From NCBI GenBank assembly GCA_031272615.1, contig JAISTL010000342.1, positions 1-26,644 on the forward strand: 26,644 nucleotides of DNA. The letters are read 5' to 3'. Numbering within the stretch: the stretch's first letter is position 1; the number at the start of each line of letters is the position of its first letter. The notes beneath the pieces were generated by a model. It did not search any database and had not been told where the DNA came from. It saw only the letters and a list, made by a program, of their open reading frames with translations. The stretch comes from Methylobacteriaceae bacterium (GTDB lineage Bacteria > Pseudomonadota > Alphaproteobacteria > Rhizobiales > Beijerinckiaceae). A program made the position numbers and the translations under genes. Positions 17,138 through 25,232 of the stretch are shown here, one piece after another.

Positions 17138-17830
17138 ATGAATATACTGGCTCTGGATACGGCTTTGGGCGCCTGCTCCGTTTCGGTTTTCGACGCCGCG
17201 ACGGATACGGTCACTGCGTCCGAATCGGTCGTCATGGAGCGCGGCCACGCCGAAGTTGTGATGCCGATGGTAAGCAGAGTCATGGAACAATCCGGGCTGA
17301 CATTTGCGGAGCTTGACCGCGTCGCGGTGACGGTTGGTCCGGGCAGCTATACCGGAATTCGCGTCGGCATCGCCGCAGCGCGGGGAATCGGTCTGGCGGC
17401 GGCCAAACCGGTGGTGGGCGTCTCCACCTTGTCGGCGTTGCTCGCTCCGGTGATGGGTTTTGCCGGAAAGGGTCTCTCCGCTGCCGCCATTGATGCACGG
17501 CACGGTTTTGTTTATTTCCAGGCCGTCGCCCACGGCGGAAAACCGTTGTGTCCCGCCTGTTATCTGGAGGTGCCGGATGCCCGCCGTATCATCGGCGCCG
17601 GCCCGGTGATGCTGTGCGGTTCCGGCGGCGCGCTTGTTGCCTACGACTGTCTGACCCACGGCATTGACGCCCAGCTTTCCGACGAACCCGACATACCGAA
17701 TATCCTCTGGGTGGCCAAACTGGGAGCGATTGCCAATCCCAAGCACGCACCATCGCGGCCGCTCTATCTCAAGGGGGCGGATGCCAAGCCGCAGACCCGT
17801 TCCGCTGTTCCCCGCCGACAGGAGCACTGA
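17138..17830 (+). CDS. tsaB: tRNA threonylcarbamoyladenosine biosynthesis protein TsaB
   Basis: TsaB is a partner of TsaD and TsaE in making t6A37 in tRNAs that read ANN codons. The 230-residue product shows the ASKHA-fold start MNILALDTALGACSVSVFD, a HAEVVMPM segment and the diagnostic VGPGSYTGIRVGIAAARGIGLA (spread over residues about 66-87). The frame is open back to GTG 17075, but the family begins at MNILALDTA, so I use ATG 17138 although no strong ribosome-binding site precedes it. rimI starts two bases after the stop, the usual tsaB-rimI pair. Confidence 0.93.
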   Translation: MNILALDTALGACSVSVFDAATDTVTASESVVMERGHAEVVMPMVSRVMEQSGLTFAELDRVAVTVGPGSYTGIRVGIAAARGIGLAAAKPVVGVSTLSALLAPVMGFAGKGLSAAAIDARHGFVYFQAVAHGGKPLCPACYLEVPDARRIIGAGPVMLCGSGGALVAYDCLTHGIDAQLSDEPDIPNILWVAKLGAIANPKHAPSRPLYLKGADAKPQTRSAVPRRQEH

Positions 17831-17832
17831 TC

Positions 17833-18348
17833 GTGGCATTTGAAGGCCTGATGAAAGGATGGCAGATTTTGGACTGGCTCGGAAAACGCCCGGCCGGTTA
17901 CCGGGTGGCCATGCTCTCCAGTGACAACAGCTATTGCATGGCGGACATCCACGAACGCTCGTTTTTCCGGCCGTGGAGCGCCGAAGAGTTTGAACACATG
18001 CTGTCGGGGCGCGAAGTCGTCGCCGACGGCCTGTTCATCAATCACGGTAAACAACTGGGCGGCTTTGTCATGAGTCGAATCGCCGCCGACGAGGGGGAAA
18101 TCCTGACCATCGCCCTGGATCCTTCAGTGCGGAACAAGGGTCTGTCCAGCCTTCTGCTGAAGGAGCACCTTCACGTTCTGCAACAGCGCTGCGTCAACAA
18201 GGTGTTTCTGGAAGTGGACGAGAACAACGTCGCCGCTCTGGCGCTGTACCGCGCCGTGGGTTTTCGCGAAAACGGCCGGCGCAGCGGCTATTATCACGGC
18301 GCCGCCGGGCGCACGACGTCGGCCGTCATGATGACAATCGATTTGTGA
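17833..18348 (+). CDS. rimI: Ribosomal-protein-alanine N-acetyltransferase RimI-like GNAT
   Basis: The 171-residue product is a GNAT acetyltransferase with the acetyl-CoA loop in LTIALDPSVRNKGLSSLLL (about 95-113) and the C-terminal EVDENNVAALALYRAVGFRENGRRSGYY typical of RimI, which acetylates the N-terminus of ribosomal protein S18. The start is GTG at 17833 with AGGAG nine bases upstream. An N-terminal extension of about 20 residues precedes the usual RimI start. It is coupled to tsaB by a two-base gap. The loop reads RNKGLS where the more common form is RxxGxG/A, so the substrate protein could differ. Confidence 0.85.
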   Translation: MAFEGLMKGWQILDWLGKRPAGYRVAMLSSDNSYCMADIHERSFFRPWSAEEFEHMLSGREVVADGLFINHGKQLGGFVMSRIAADEGEILTIALDPSVRNKGLSSLLLKEHLHVLQQRCVNKVFLEVDENNVAALALYRAVGFRENGRRSGYYHGAAGRTTSAVMMTIDL

Positions 18349-18414
18349 GACATTGAGCCGCGGCAACCATACCCCACCAGCTCATAACGACGTCGGAACA
18401 ACGAAGGGTGAAGT

Positions 18415-19908
18415 TCACCCTCCAATCACTCCCGAGACCGCTTTTTTCCATCCGGCATAATTTTCAACCATTTGCTCCTTTTTGTCCGGCGCAGGTTGGA
18501 AATACTCGTGTTGCGGAAGCATGTGCCGCACATCCGCCAACGAAAGCCTGCTGAACGATCTCCAGGCCAACGCCGCGGCGCCGATGGCCGACAGCTCGGC
18601 GGTATCGCTTCGGGCAACGGGCGTTTGCAGCAAATCGGCCTGAAACTGCATCAGCCAGTCATTGCGCGTTGGTCCGCCGTCCACCATCAGAGTCTCGAGT
18701 TGAAAGTCCGGATGCGCCTTCATGACTTCGATGACGTCGCGGATTTGATACGCAATGGATTCAAGGGCGGCACGGACCAGATGCGCGCGCCCGGTCCCGC
18801 GACTCATCCCGACAATGGCCGCCCGGGCTTCCGGCCGCCAGTAAGGTGCGCCGAGCCCCGTCAGGGCCGGCACGAAATAAACGCCGAGTGTGCTTTCCAC
18901 GGAAGCGGGAATGGTCTGGAGTTCCTCGTTCGTTGCAGCGTGTTGTCCCGTCGCGTCGAGCATCCAGGCAACGGCGTCGCCGGTGTGCGCGATGTTGCCC
19001 TCGAGGGCGTAGACTGCGTTCTCGCCGTCGTGCCAGGCAACGGTTGTGGCGACATCGGGAACAATGGTATCCACATGAAAAATCGGCCCCATCACCGATG
19101 ACCCGGTTCCATAAGTCGTCTTGATCAGACCGGGTTTACCGCACCCGTGTCCGAACAACGCCGCGTGGGAGTCGCCGATCATGCTGAGGATTGGGATACC
19201 GTCGGAAACTCCGTCCAATCCGGAAGTTTCGCCGAAGAAACCGCTGGAGGGGCGAATCTGCGGCAGGGCAACGGCGGGAATGCCGAAGCGGCTCAGCATG
19301 GTTTCATCCCAAGCCTGTGTTTTCAGATTCAGCAGTTGGGTGCGCGCCGCGTTGGAAAGATCACAGAAGAAGGAGTGTCCGCCGGTCAGGTTCCACAGCA
19401 GCCAGCCGTCAATGGTGCTCAGGCAAATCCCGCCGTTTGCGGCACGGGTAAAGCCGTCTCCGGTGTTGGCCAGAATCCAGTTCATCTTCGAGCCGGAAAA
19501 CAGAGGGGCTATCGGCAATCCCGTGGTCAAGCGGATGATTTCCTCAAGCCCATCCTTTTTCAGCTGTTCGCAGAACGGAGCGGACCGCGTGCACTGCCAA
19601 GTGATGGCAGGCGCGAGAGGCTGACCGGTGCTCCGGTCCCAACCGATGGCCGTCTCCCGCTGATTGGAAATCGCCAGGGCTAGGGGAGTCACTCCGTCCA
19701 TTCCGGCGATGACTTCCCTGATGACCGAAAGGGTTGCCTGCCAGAGAAGCCCGCCGTCCTGTTCCACCCATCCGGGATGGGGGGTCTCTATCGTCAAAGG
19801 TCGTGACGCTTTGGCCTTCACCCGCCCGTCAGCGGTGACGGCAATCGCCTTGGCGTTTGTGGTGCCTTCATCAATCGCAAGAACATAACCGTCGGCCTTT
19901 TGAGACAT
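18415..19908 (-). CDS. FGGY-family kinase, GlpK-like, altered substrate pocket
   Basis: The 497-residue product aligns along its length with glycerol kinase: N-terminal phosphate loop DEGTTNAKA (13-21), NQRET (82-86), WQCTRS, FSGSKMNWIL, GDSHAALFG, TYGTGS, GLGAPYW and the C-terminal YAGWKKAV. Numbering is one higher than E. coli GlpK. Glycerol-contacting residues Arg84, Glu85, Trp104 and Asp246 are kept, but Tyr135 of GlpK is Leu136 and Gln246 is Ser247. I infer a different polyol or ketose as substrate; erythritol-, erythrulose- and apulose-type kinases are candidates. The start at 19908 has GGAGAGGGAG upstream; the frame is open further back. It is the last gene of the catabolic operon, 76 bases after an SDR gene. 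Confidence 0.85.
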   Translation of the reverse strand: MSQKADGYVLAIDEGTTNAKAIAVTADGRVKAKASRPLTIETPHPGWVEQDGGLLWQATLSVIREVIAGMDGVTPLALAISNQRETAIGWDRSTGQPLAPAITWQCTRSAPFCEQLKKDGLEEIIRLTTGLPIAPLFSGSKMNWILANTGDGFTRAANGGICLSTIDGWLLWNLTGGHSFFCDLSNAARTQLLNLKTQAWDETMLSRFGIPAVALPQIRPSSGFFGETSGLDGVSDGIPILSMIGDSHAALFGHGCGKPGLIKTTYGTGSSVMGPIFHVDTIVPDVATTVAWHDGENAVYALEGNIAHTGDAVAWMLDATGQHAATNEELQTIPASVESTLGVYFVPALTGLGAPYWRPEARAAIVGMSRGTGRAHLVRAALESIAYQIRDVIEVMKAHPDFQLETLMVDGGPTRNDWLMQFQADLLQTPVARSDTAELSAIGAAALAWRSFSRLSLADVRHMLPQHEYFQPAPDKKEQMVENYAGWKKAVSGVIGG

Positions 19909-19936
19909 GGCTCCCTCTCCTTTTTCTGGCGTCCAA

Positions 19937-19980
19937 CCGGAGTATCGATGCCATTGCCGCCGACCTCCGGAGGTTTTCAA
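19937..19980 (-). repeat. Intercistronic element, copy A (between SDR and kinase)
   Basis: This 44-base segment begins CCGGAGT and ends CTCCGGAGGTTTTCAA (plus-strand reading). It closely resembles copy B at 24110-24156, with the same ends and 15 of 16 bases identical in the terminal block. On the minus strand each copy starts four bases or fewer after a stop codon. CCGGAG (19937-19942) can pair with CTCCGG (19965-19970), and ACCTCCGGAGGT (19963-19974) is itself a palindrome. Confidence 0.55.
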
Positions 19981-19984
19981 CACC

Positions 19985-20767
19985 CTATGACATAAACATG
20001 CCGCCGTCGATGTTGATGGTTTGGCCGGTCACGTAAGCGGCATCGTCCGACGCGAGGAAACTCACCACTCCGGCGATATCGGCCGGTGTTCCGGCATATC
20101 CCATGGGGATTCCCCTGACCCATTCCGCCATCAGTTCGCCGGGTTTGTAATTCCCGAGGAGTTTACCCCACGCGGCGTCGTTGTAGGCCCACATGTCGGT
20201 ATCGATAATCCCGGGGCAGAACGCGTTGACGGTAATTCCCTTCGGCGCCAGTTCCTTGGCGAGACTTTGGGTGATGCCCATGACGCCGAATTTGCTGGCG
20301 GCATAATGAGGCGTATAAATAAACCCCTGGCGTGCCTGCCCGGATGCCGTGTTGATGAGCTTTCCCTTTTTCCCGGCGGCGATCATGCGCAGCGCCGCTT
20401 CCTGGCAGCACAGAAACACGCCGGTTGTGTTGACGGCCAGCACTTTTAGCCATTCCGCCTCGGTGAGGTTTTCCAGTTTGGCAATGGTGATGACGCCGGC
20501 GTTCTGACAGGAGATGTCCACCTCGCCGAGCTCCATCGCCGTTTTCCTGTAGAGTTCCTTGACCTGCTCCTTGTCGGTCACATCCGTTTCCTGGGAGATG
20601 ACGGTATATCCCTTTTCGGACAATTCCTTCGCCGTGTCGTGGATTCTCTTTTCATTGGCGGAAATGCAGATTTTGGCGCCCTCCGACGCAAACCGCTCGG
20701 CGATACCCTTGCCGATTCCGCGGCTGCCGCCGGTCACCACGACGACCTTTCCTTCAAACCGTTTCAT
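19985..20767 (-). CDS. Short-chain dehydrogenase/reductase, polyol-dehydrogenase-like
   Basis: The 260-residue product is a classical SDR with the cofactor motif TGGSRGIG (12-19), NAG (89-91), the tetrad Asn113 or Asn114 region in AVNTTG, and the catalytic Ser142, Tyr155 and Lys159 (YAASK), plus the C-terminal DGGMF. The sequence resembles sorbitol/galactitol- or butanediol-type dehydrogenases, which oxidise secondary alcohols with NAD(P). Position between the transporter and kinase genes suggests it acts on the imported compound before phosphorylation. AAAGGAACTCAAA precedes the start at 20767; a GTG at 20803 would add 12 unsupported residues. Confidence 0.9.
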   Translation of the reverse strand: MKRFEGKVVVVTGGSRGIGKGIAERFASEGAKICISANEKRIHDTAKELSEKGYTVISQETDVTDKEQVKELYRKTAMELGEVDISCQNAGVITIAKLENLTEAEWLKVLAVNTTGVFLCCQEAALRMIAAGKKGKLINTASGQARQGFIYTPHYAASKFGVMGITQSLAKELAPKGITVNAFCPGIIDTDMWAYNDAAWGKLLGNYKPGELMAEWVRGIPMGYAGTPADIAGVVSFLASDDAAYVTGQTINIDGGMFMS

Positions 20768-20813
20768 TTTGAGTTCCTTTCTTCCTGTCAAGTGAACAAA
20801 CAAATCGGGGGAT

Positions 20814-21833
20814 TTACGCCGATGCCAGAACCCTGGCCTGCAATCTTTGCTGCAACTGGTCCACGACCACCGCCAGCACGATGACGGCGCCCTTGATCAC
20901 CATCTGCCAGAATTCGCTGATCCCCGACATCACCATGCCGTCGTTCAGGGCGCAGATCACACAGGCGCCGATAACCGAACCGAACACCGTTCCCCTGCCG
21001 CCGGAAAGCGAAGTTCCGCCGAGCACCACCGCCGCAATGGCATTCATTTCAAAGGTGTTGCCGGCGTTGGGATGGGCGGATTCCAGCTGCGAGGTGATAA
21101 TCAGACCGACAACGGCGGCGCAAAACCCCGAAAAAGAATACACGAACAGTTTGACACGATTGACGCGGATACCGGAAAACCGCGCTGCCTGTTCATTGCC
21201 GCCCACGGCGTAAATGTGGCGACCCAGCGGAGTTTTGCGCACAATGAAAATTGTGATGATTGTCAGAATGATCAGCAGCCACACCGGAGTACTCAGCCAA
21301 AGGAATTCTCCGTTGCCGATCAGGTTGAAACCGGTGTTGTCCAGTTCCGGCCGCCCCACGAGGTTGGCGAAGGTGGCGCCGTTGTTGGAAAGCATCGCGG
21401 CGCCGCGCACGATATACATGGTCCCCAAAGTGGCGATGAACGGCGGCACCCCGAGATAGGTTATCAGGTAACCGTTCAACGCGCCGATGAGTGCGCCGAC
21501 AATGCAGGCGATGACAGCGACTTCCACCGGGTTGAAGAAGATGATGGACTCACCCACCGGCAAGCCGTAGAGGATGAGATAACCGGCGACCATGCCGCTG
21601 ATACCGACGATCGAGCCTACGGAAAGATCGATTCCGCCGGTGAGAATGACCAGTGACATGCCCAGCGACAACACGGCGATGACGGTGAGGTGTTTTGCCA
21701 TAATCAGCAAATTGTTCTGGGAGAGGAAATTCGCCGTGGTCAGCGAGAAATACAACATCACCAGAAACAGGGCGATGAAGATGCGAAGCTGCAAAATGGT
21801 CAGTACAGTCTTCGTACTCTTTACGGATGCCAT
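20814..21833 (-). CDS. RbsC-like sugar ABC transporter permease
   Basis: The 339-residue integral membrane protein has about eight to ten hydrophobic segments and the BPD_transp_2 (RbsC/XylH/AraH) landmarks ILTGGIDLSVGS (about 62-73), the long GRHIYAVGGNEQAARFSGI, and NAIAAVVLGGTSLSGGRGTVFGS (split over about 265-287), which includes the ATPase-coupling region. It is the channel of a carbohydrate-uptake transporter with the ATPase and binding-protein genes upstream in the same operon. GAGG lies nine bases before the ATG at 21833. It is separated from the ATPase gene by 25 bases. Confidence 0.93.
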   Translation of the reverse strand: MASVKSTKTVLTILQLRIFIALFLVMLYFSLTTANFLSQNNLLIMAKHLTVIAVLSLGMSLVILTGGIDLSVGSIVGISGMVAGYLILYGLPVGESIIFFNPVEVAVIACIVGALIGALNGYLITYLGVPPFIATLGTMYIVRGAAMLSNNGATFANLVGRPELDNTGFNLIGNGEFLWLSTPVWLLIILTIITIFIVRKTPLGRHIYAVGGNEQAARFSGIRVNRVKLFVYSFSGFCAAVVGLIITSQLESAHPNAGNTFEMNAIAAVVLGGTSLSGGRGTVFGSVIGACVICALNDGMVMSGISEFWQMVIKGAVIVLAVVVDQLQQRLQARVLASA

Positions 21834-21858
21834 TTTCGTAATCCTCTTCGTATGCTCT

Positions 21859-23388
21859 TCAACCGACCATCGCCAGCGGCGTGGACGCCCGGACAATCGC
21901 TTCCCGGTCGTAGTTCGCCCGGTCCATGACGGCGCGCAGATGCCCGCTCGCCAAAACCATCAATCTATTGGAAACCGCCGTCGCCTCATCCAGTTCCGAA
22001 GTGGTGTAGATAATCGCGATGCCGGAGGACGCCAGCATGTCCATGGCCTTGTAGACATCCTCCTTGGCGCCGACATCAATTCCGCGGGTCGGTTCATCCA
22101 TGAGCAGCACCTTCGGCATGGTCAGCAGGGCCTTGCCGATTACCACCTTTTGCATGTTGCCGCCGGAAAGCGAGGTGATGGCGTCGCGGATGGACCCCAC
22201 CTTGATACCCAGACGCCCGACGATGTCGCCGACATGTTCGGCCTCGACCTTATGTCGCAACGGCGCCAGGTTGTTGAACAGCGGCAGGGGCACCGCGAAC
22301 CGCCACAGGCTGGAGATTGTCGCGTTTTCCACGATGCTCATCAGACTGATCAAGCCTTCTTTCTGACGATTCTCCGGAACCAGAGAGACGCCGAGACGGA
22401 TGCGATCGGCGATATCCATGTGCATGATGGACCGGTTGTCCAACAGAATGTCGCCTGTCGCCATCGGATGGGCGCCGAGGATGCATTCCATGAGTTCGGT
22501 GCGCCCGCCCCCCATCAGCCCGTAGATACCGACAATTTCGCCGGCCCTGATTGAAAAGGAAACATGATCCAGCGCCAGGGTGCCGTTGGAACGTTTCAAG
22601 GAAACATCCTTGACGGTCAACACTTCCTCCCCGAGCGCATGGTCGGAATACGCGAAGCGTTTCTTGTCCGAACCGACCATATTGCGGATGATCCAGGGAA
22701 TATCGATATTGGCGACCTCGTCTTCCGCAACAAGAAAACCGTTGCGCAAAATCGTGATGTTGTCGCCGATTGTCATTATCTCTTCGAGTCTATGCGAAAT
22801 ATAGATAATCGTAATCCCTTGTTCTTTCAGGTCACGGATTATTTTAAACAGAATTTCCACCTCTGATTTACTCAAGGCGGATGTGGGTTCGTCCATAATG
22901 AGGACTTTTACGTCTTTGGAAAGCGCCTTGGCTATTTCCACGAGCTGTTGCTGCCCGACATAAAGATCTCCGAGTTTCATGGTCGGATCGATGGAGATAC
23001 CGAGGCGCTTCAACAATGCCCGGGCGGCGTCGATTTCCTTGCGTGTTTGCAGGGAACCGCGCCGGGTGATTTCGTTGCCGGCAAAGATATTCTCGGAGAC
23101 GGTCAGGTTGGGAAACAGGTTCAGTTCCTGGAAGATGATACCGATGCCGAGACGTTCGGCGGCGCGCACATCGGAAACCTCGACTTTTCGGCCCTCCACA
23201 AAAATCTCACCCGATGAAGATGTTTCCGCTCCGGCGAGTATTTTCATCATGGTCGATTTTCCGGCGCCGTTTTCGCCGATCAGCACGTTCACCTTGCCGC
23301 GCCGCACCTTGAAATTGACTTTGTTGAGAGCGATCGTACCGGGATAAACCTTTGACAGCTCGGCAGTCTCAATAATCACGTCCGACAT
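21859..23388 (-). CDS. RbsA-like sugar ABC transporter ATPase, two nucleotide-binding domains
   Basis: The 509-residue product has two fused ABC domains, normal for the CUT2 family. The first has Walker A GENGAGKST (38-46), Q-loop FQELNLFPNLTVSEN, an unusual signature LYVGQQQ (142-148 region) and Walker B VLIMDEP (162-168). The second has a degenerate P-loop, GLMGGGRTEL, without the lysine, as in RbsA, a good signature LSGGNMQK and Walker B VLLMDEPTRGIDVGAK. So one site is probably catalytic and the other mainly regulatory, as in the family. GGAGGAG precedes ATG 23388. Confidence 0.94.
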   Translation of the reverse strand: MSDVIIETAELSKVYPGTIALNKVNFKVRRGKVNVLIGENGAGKSTMMKILAGAETSSSGEIFVEGRKVEVSDVRAAERLGIGIIFQELNLFPNLTVSENIFAGNEITRRGSLQTRKEIDAARALLKRLGISIDPTMKLGDLYVGQQQLVEIAKALSKDVKVLIMDEPTSALSKSEVEILFKIIRDLKEQGITIIYISHRLEEIMTIGDNITILRNGFLVAEDEVANIDIPWIIRNMVGSDKKRFAYSDHALGEEVLTVKDVSLKRSNGTLALDHVSFSIRAGEIVGIYGLMGGGRTELMECILGAHPMATGDILLDNRSIMHMDIADRIRLGVSLVPENRQKEGLISLMSIVENATISSLWRFAVPLPLFNNLAPLRHKVEAEHVGDIVGRLGIKVGSIRDAITSLSGGNMQKVVIGKALLTMPKVLLMDEPTRGIDVGAKEDVYKAMDMLASSGIAIIYTTSELDEATAVSNRLMVLASGHLRAVMDRANYDREAIVRASTPLAMVG

Positions 23389-23428
23389 GATCTCCTCCCG
23401 TTCGTTGCGGGTGTTGCCGGTAGACCGG

Positions 23429-24073
23429 TTATTTGAAGGCCACCGGAACAACCTCCGCGTTGCCCCACGGCTTGTCCCATGTGGAAAGAACGCCGATGAC
23501 ATCCACCATCGAGCCTTTTTCGAGATCCGAAACCCTCGCTCTGATGTCGTCGCTCAGCAGACGATTGATTTCCCTGCCGAAAGCCCCGAACTTGGTTTGA
23601 TCGTTGAATTGTTCATATTTCAGTTCCGGGTAGCCGTCCCTGGGACCCATGCTGTCAATGGCCGGGCCGATCAACAGGATAATGGTGCCGGCTTCCTCGT
23701 CGGCTGCGTCGGGCGGGACACCCTCGGGCAGAACCCAAGCCCTGCCGCTTTGGGATTTGGTGTCGAGTTTGACGACGGAACCTTTGATTTCCATCCAGAA
23801 ATTGCAGGGAAAGGCGGATTCGCTGTGACGAAAGCCGAAAGCTTTACAGGCTTTGTCGAAATCCTCATCGATCGCCTTGAGGACTTCCGGTGCGGGATGG
23901 GCTGTCTTCAATGCGTAGGGACGAATGCCCTCTTCGAGGTACGTCTTTGCGGACAGCTCGGGAAGCTTTTCACCCTCGTAGATTTTGACCAGCTCTTCCT
24001 TGCTGACGATTTTCCATCCGCCCAACAACGGAACCATCAGGATGCACGCACACAATATGCCGAGCCGTTTCAT
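23429..24073 (-). CDS. DUF2291-family periplasmic protein of a sugar transporter operon
   Basis: The 214-residue product has an N-terminal hydrophobic segment (about 3-19) and a soluble domain resembling DUF2291 proteins, which are encoded beside RbsABC-type transporters and have no settled function. Members I recall are lipoproteins with a cysteine just before K-I/V-V. Here the aligned position is tryptophan (LLGGWKIVSKEEL, Trp20), so the lipobox is lost and the protein may stay as a membrane-anchored or secreted form. Cysteines Cys8, Cys10, Cys102 region and Cys116 region remain. It lies 86 bases after the binding-protein gene and 40 before the ATPase gene. A helper role in ligand capture is only an inference. 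Confidence 0.75.
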   Translation of the reverse strand: MKRLGILCACILMVPLLGGWKIVSKEELVKIYEGEKLPELSAKTYLEEGIRPYALKTAHPAPEVLKAIDEDFDKACKAFGFRHSESAFPCNFWMEIKGSVVKLDTKSQSGRAWVLPEGVPPDAADEEAGTIILLIGPAIDSMGPRDGYPELKYEQFNDQTKFGAFGREINRLLSDDIRARVSDLEKGSMVDVIGVLSTWDKPWGNAEVVPVAFK

Positions 24074-24109
24074 GGCTTTCCTCCCCTCGATGCCGAACTC
24101 GTCGTTGCT

Positions 24110-24156
24110 CCGGAGTCGATTCGGGGATGGTCCGCATCGACTCCGGCGGTTTTCAA
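24110..24156 (-). repeat. Intercistronic stem-loop, copy B (after the binding-protein gene)
   Basis: CCGGAGTCGAT (24110-24120) and ATCGACTCCGG (24136-24146) form a perfect 11-pair stem with a 15-base loop, starting 14 bases after the binding-protein stop codon. No T-run follows on the minus strand, so it is more likely an mRNA-stabilising or processing hairpin than a full terminator. The outer sequence is repeated as copy A at 19937-19980. Confidence 0.65.
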
Positions 24157-24159
24157 GGA

Positions 24160-25104
24160 CTACTTCTTTTCGGTATAGTAGAAATCGTTGACGTTTCCGG
24201 CGTTGGCCTTGGTAATCAGGATGCCGCGGGTCATCTGCCGTTCCGCTTCATCGGTTTTACCTGTCGCAAGATACTTGTCCAGCAGGTCCACGCCGTGGAT
24301 GGCCAGAACCTGCGCCTGAAGCATCACCGAGGCCTTGAGCTTGTCGGAGAGGATGGAATCCCGCTCGTCGTTGGAGCCGTCAATGCCGACCACCTTGACA
24401 TCCGGGCGGTTGGCGGAGAGCAGCGAAGCAATGGCGCCCAGGGCCACCGGACCGTTGCCGCAAATCACTCCCTTGATATTCGGGTGTTCCTGCAGGATGC
24501 TGTCCATGGCCTGCTGACCGGGAAGCAGGGCGCCCTTGGCGTCCTGGCGAGCCACCATTTTCAGTCCGGGATAATTGTCGAGCACCTGGTGGAAAGCCTC
24601 GGAACGGGTCACACAGTTCTTGTCGGCCAGGTTGCAGGTGAGTTCGACATATTCGCCTTCCTCGCCGATTTCCTTGACGAACAGGCGGGCGACTTCACTC
24701 CCCGCCTGCATGTTGTTGTGAGTCATTTGCACAATGGCCAAACCGTCCTCGGGAATTTCGCGGTTGATCAGTGCAACCGGAACGCCCTTTTCCTTGGCTT
24801 GGCGGACTGTGGCAACGCTGGAGGCGGAATCGGCGTTGTCCAGCACAATGCCCTTGACGCCGCGACCGATGACCAGATTGACAAGTTCATTCTGCTTGTT
24901 GACATCCTCGTTATGGGAAAGCGTAATGGTTTCGTAGCCCAGCTCCTTGGCCCGGATTTCCGCACCTTTTGCTTCGGCGGCGTAATACGGATTGTCCAGA
25001 GCGTTGACCAGAATGGCGATGGTTCCTTTGGATTGCTGGGCCGACGCGGGAGCGCTGACGATAAGCGCAGCAATACTCAGGGAAAAGAACAGTTTATTCA
25101 TCAT
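24160..25104 (-). CDS. RbsB-like periplasmic sugar-binding protein
   Basis: The 314-residue product has a signal peptide of about 22 residues (cut after SAPASA) and a periplasmic-binding-protein fold of the RbsB group (Peripla_BP_4): IAILVNALDNPYYAAEAKGAEIRAKELG, then a GVKGIVLDNADS strand, NREIPEDG, a hinge region and GIDGSNDERDSI. It delivers the substrate to the RbsC/RbsA-like transporter encoded downstream. The ligand cannot be read from sequence with confidence, but the operon enzymes suggest a polyol or short sugar. Two ATG codons occur in tandem; I use the first (25104), nine bases after GAGGAG. Stem-loops lie on both sides of the gene. Confidence 0.93.
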   Translation of the reverse strand: MMNKLFFSLSIAALIVSAPASAQQSKGTIAILVNALDNPYYAAEAKGAEIRAKELGYETITLSHNEDVNKQNELVNLVIGRGVKGIVLDNADSASSVATVRQAKEKGVPVALINREIPEDGLAIVQMTHNNMQAGSEVARLFVKEIGEEGEYVELTCNLADKNCVTRSEAFHQVLDNYPGLKMVARQDAKGALLPGQQAMDSILQEHPNIKGVICGNGPVALGAIASLLSANRPDVKVVGIDGSNDERDSILSDKLKASVMLQAQVLAIHGVDLLDKYLATGKTDEAERQMTRGILITKANAGNVNDFYYTEKK

Positions 25105-25194
25105 AGCTGTGATCTCCTCACGATCAGGTTATTTTTATTCAGGATTGTTGACTGGTATCGGTATTCGGCCTTTTCCGGCTCTGTTATTGCCTGT

Positions 25195-25215
25195 TCCCGG
25201 CGGGAAATGCCGGGA
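25195..25215 (-). other. Intercistronic stem-loop before the binding-protein gene
   Basis: TCCCGGC-GGGAAAT-GCCGGGA is a perfect seven-pair GC-rich stem, 17 bases after the stop of the upstream SDR gene. No T-run follows on the minus strand. It probably marks an mRNA processing or stability site in the 128-base gap before the binding-protein gene. Confidence 0.5.
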
Positions 25216-25232
25216 GCATGGTTATGGGCGGC

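Noticed and set aside
18406..18420. Inverted repeat GGGTG-AAGTT-CACCC between rimI and the kinase gene
   Set aside because: The stem has five pairs, overlaps the kinase stop codon and has no T-run, so I do not call it a terminator.
20847..21656. Open frame of 269 codons on the plus strand over the permease gene
   Set aside because: It is antisense to a clear RbsC-like gene and reads as low-complexity His/Asp/Gly-rich sequence.
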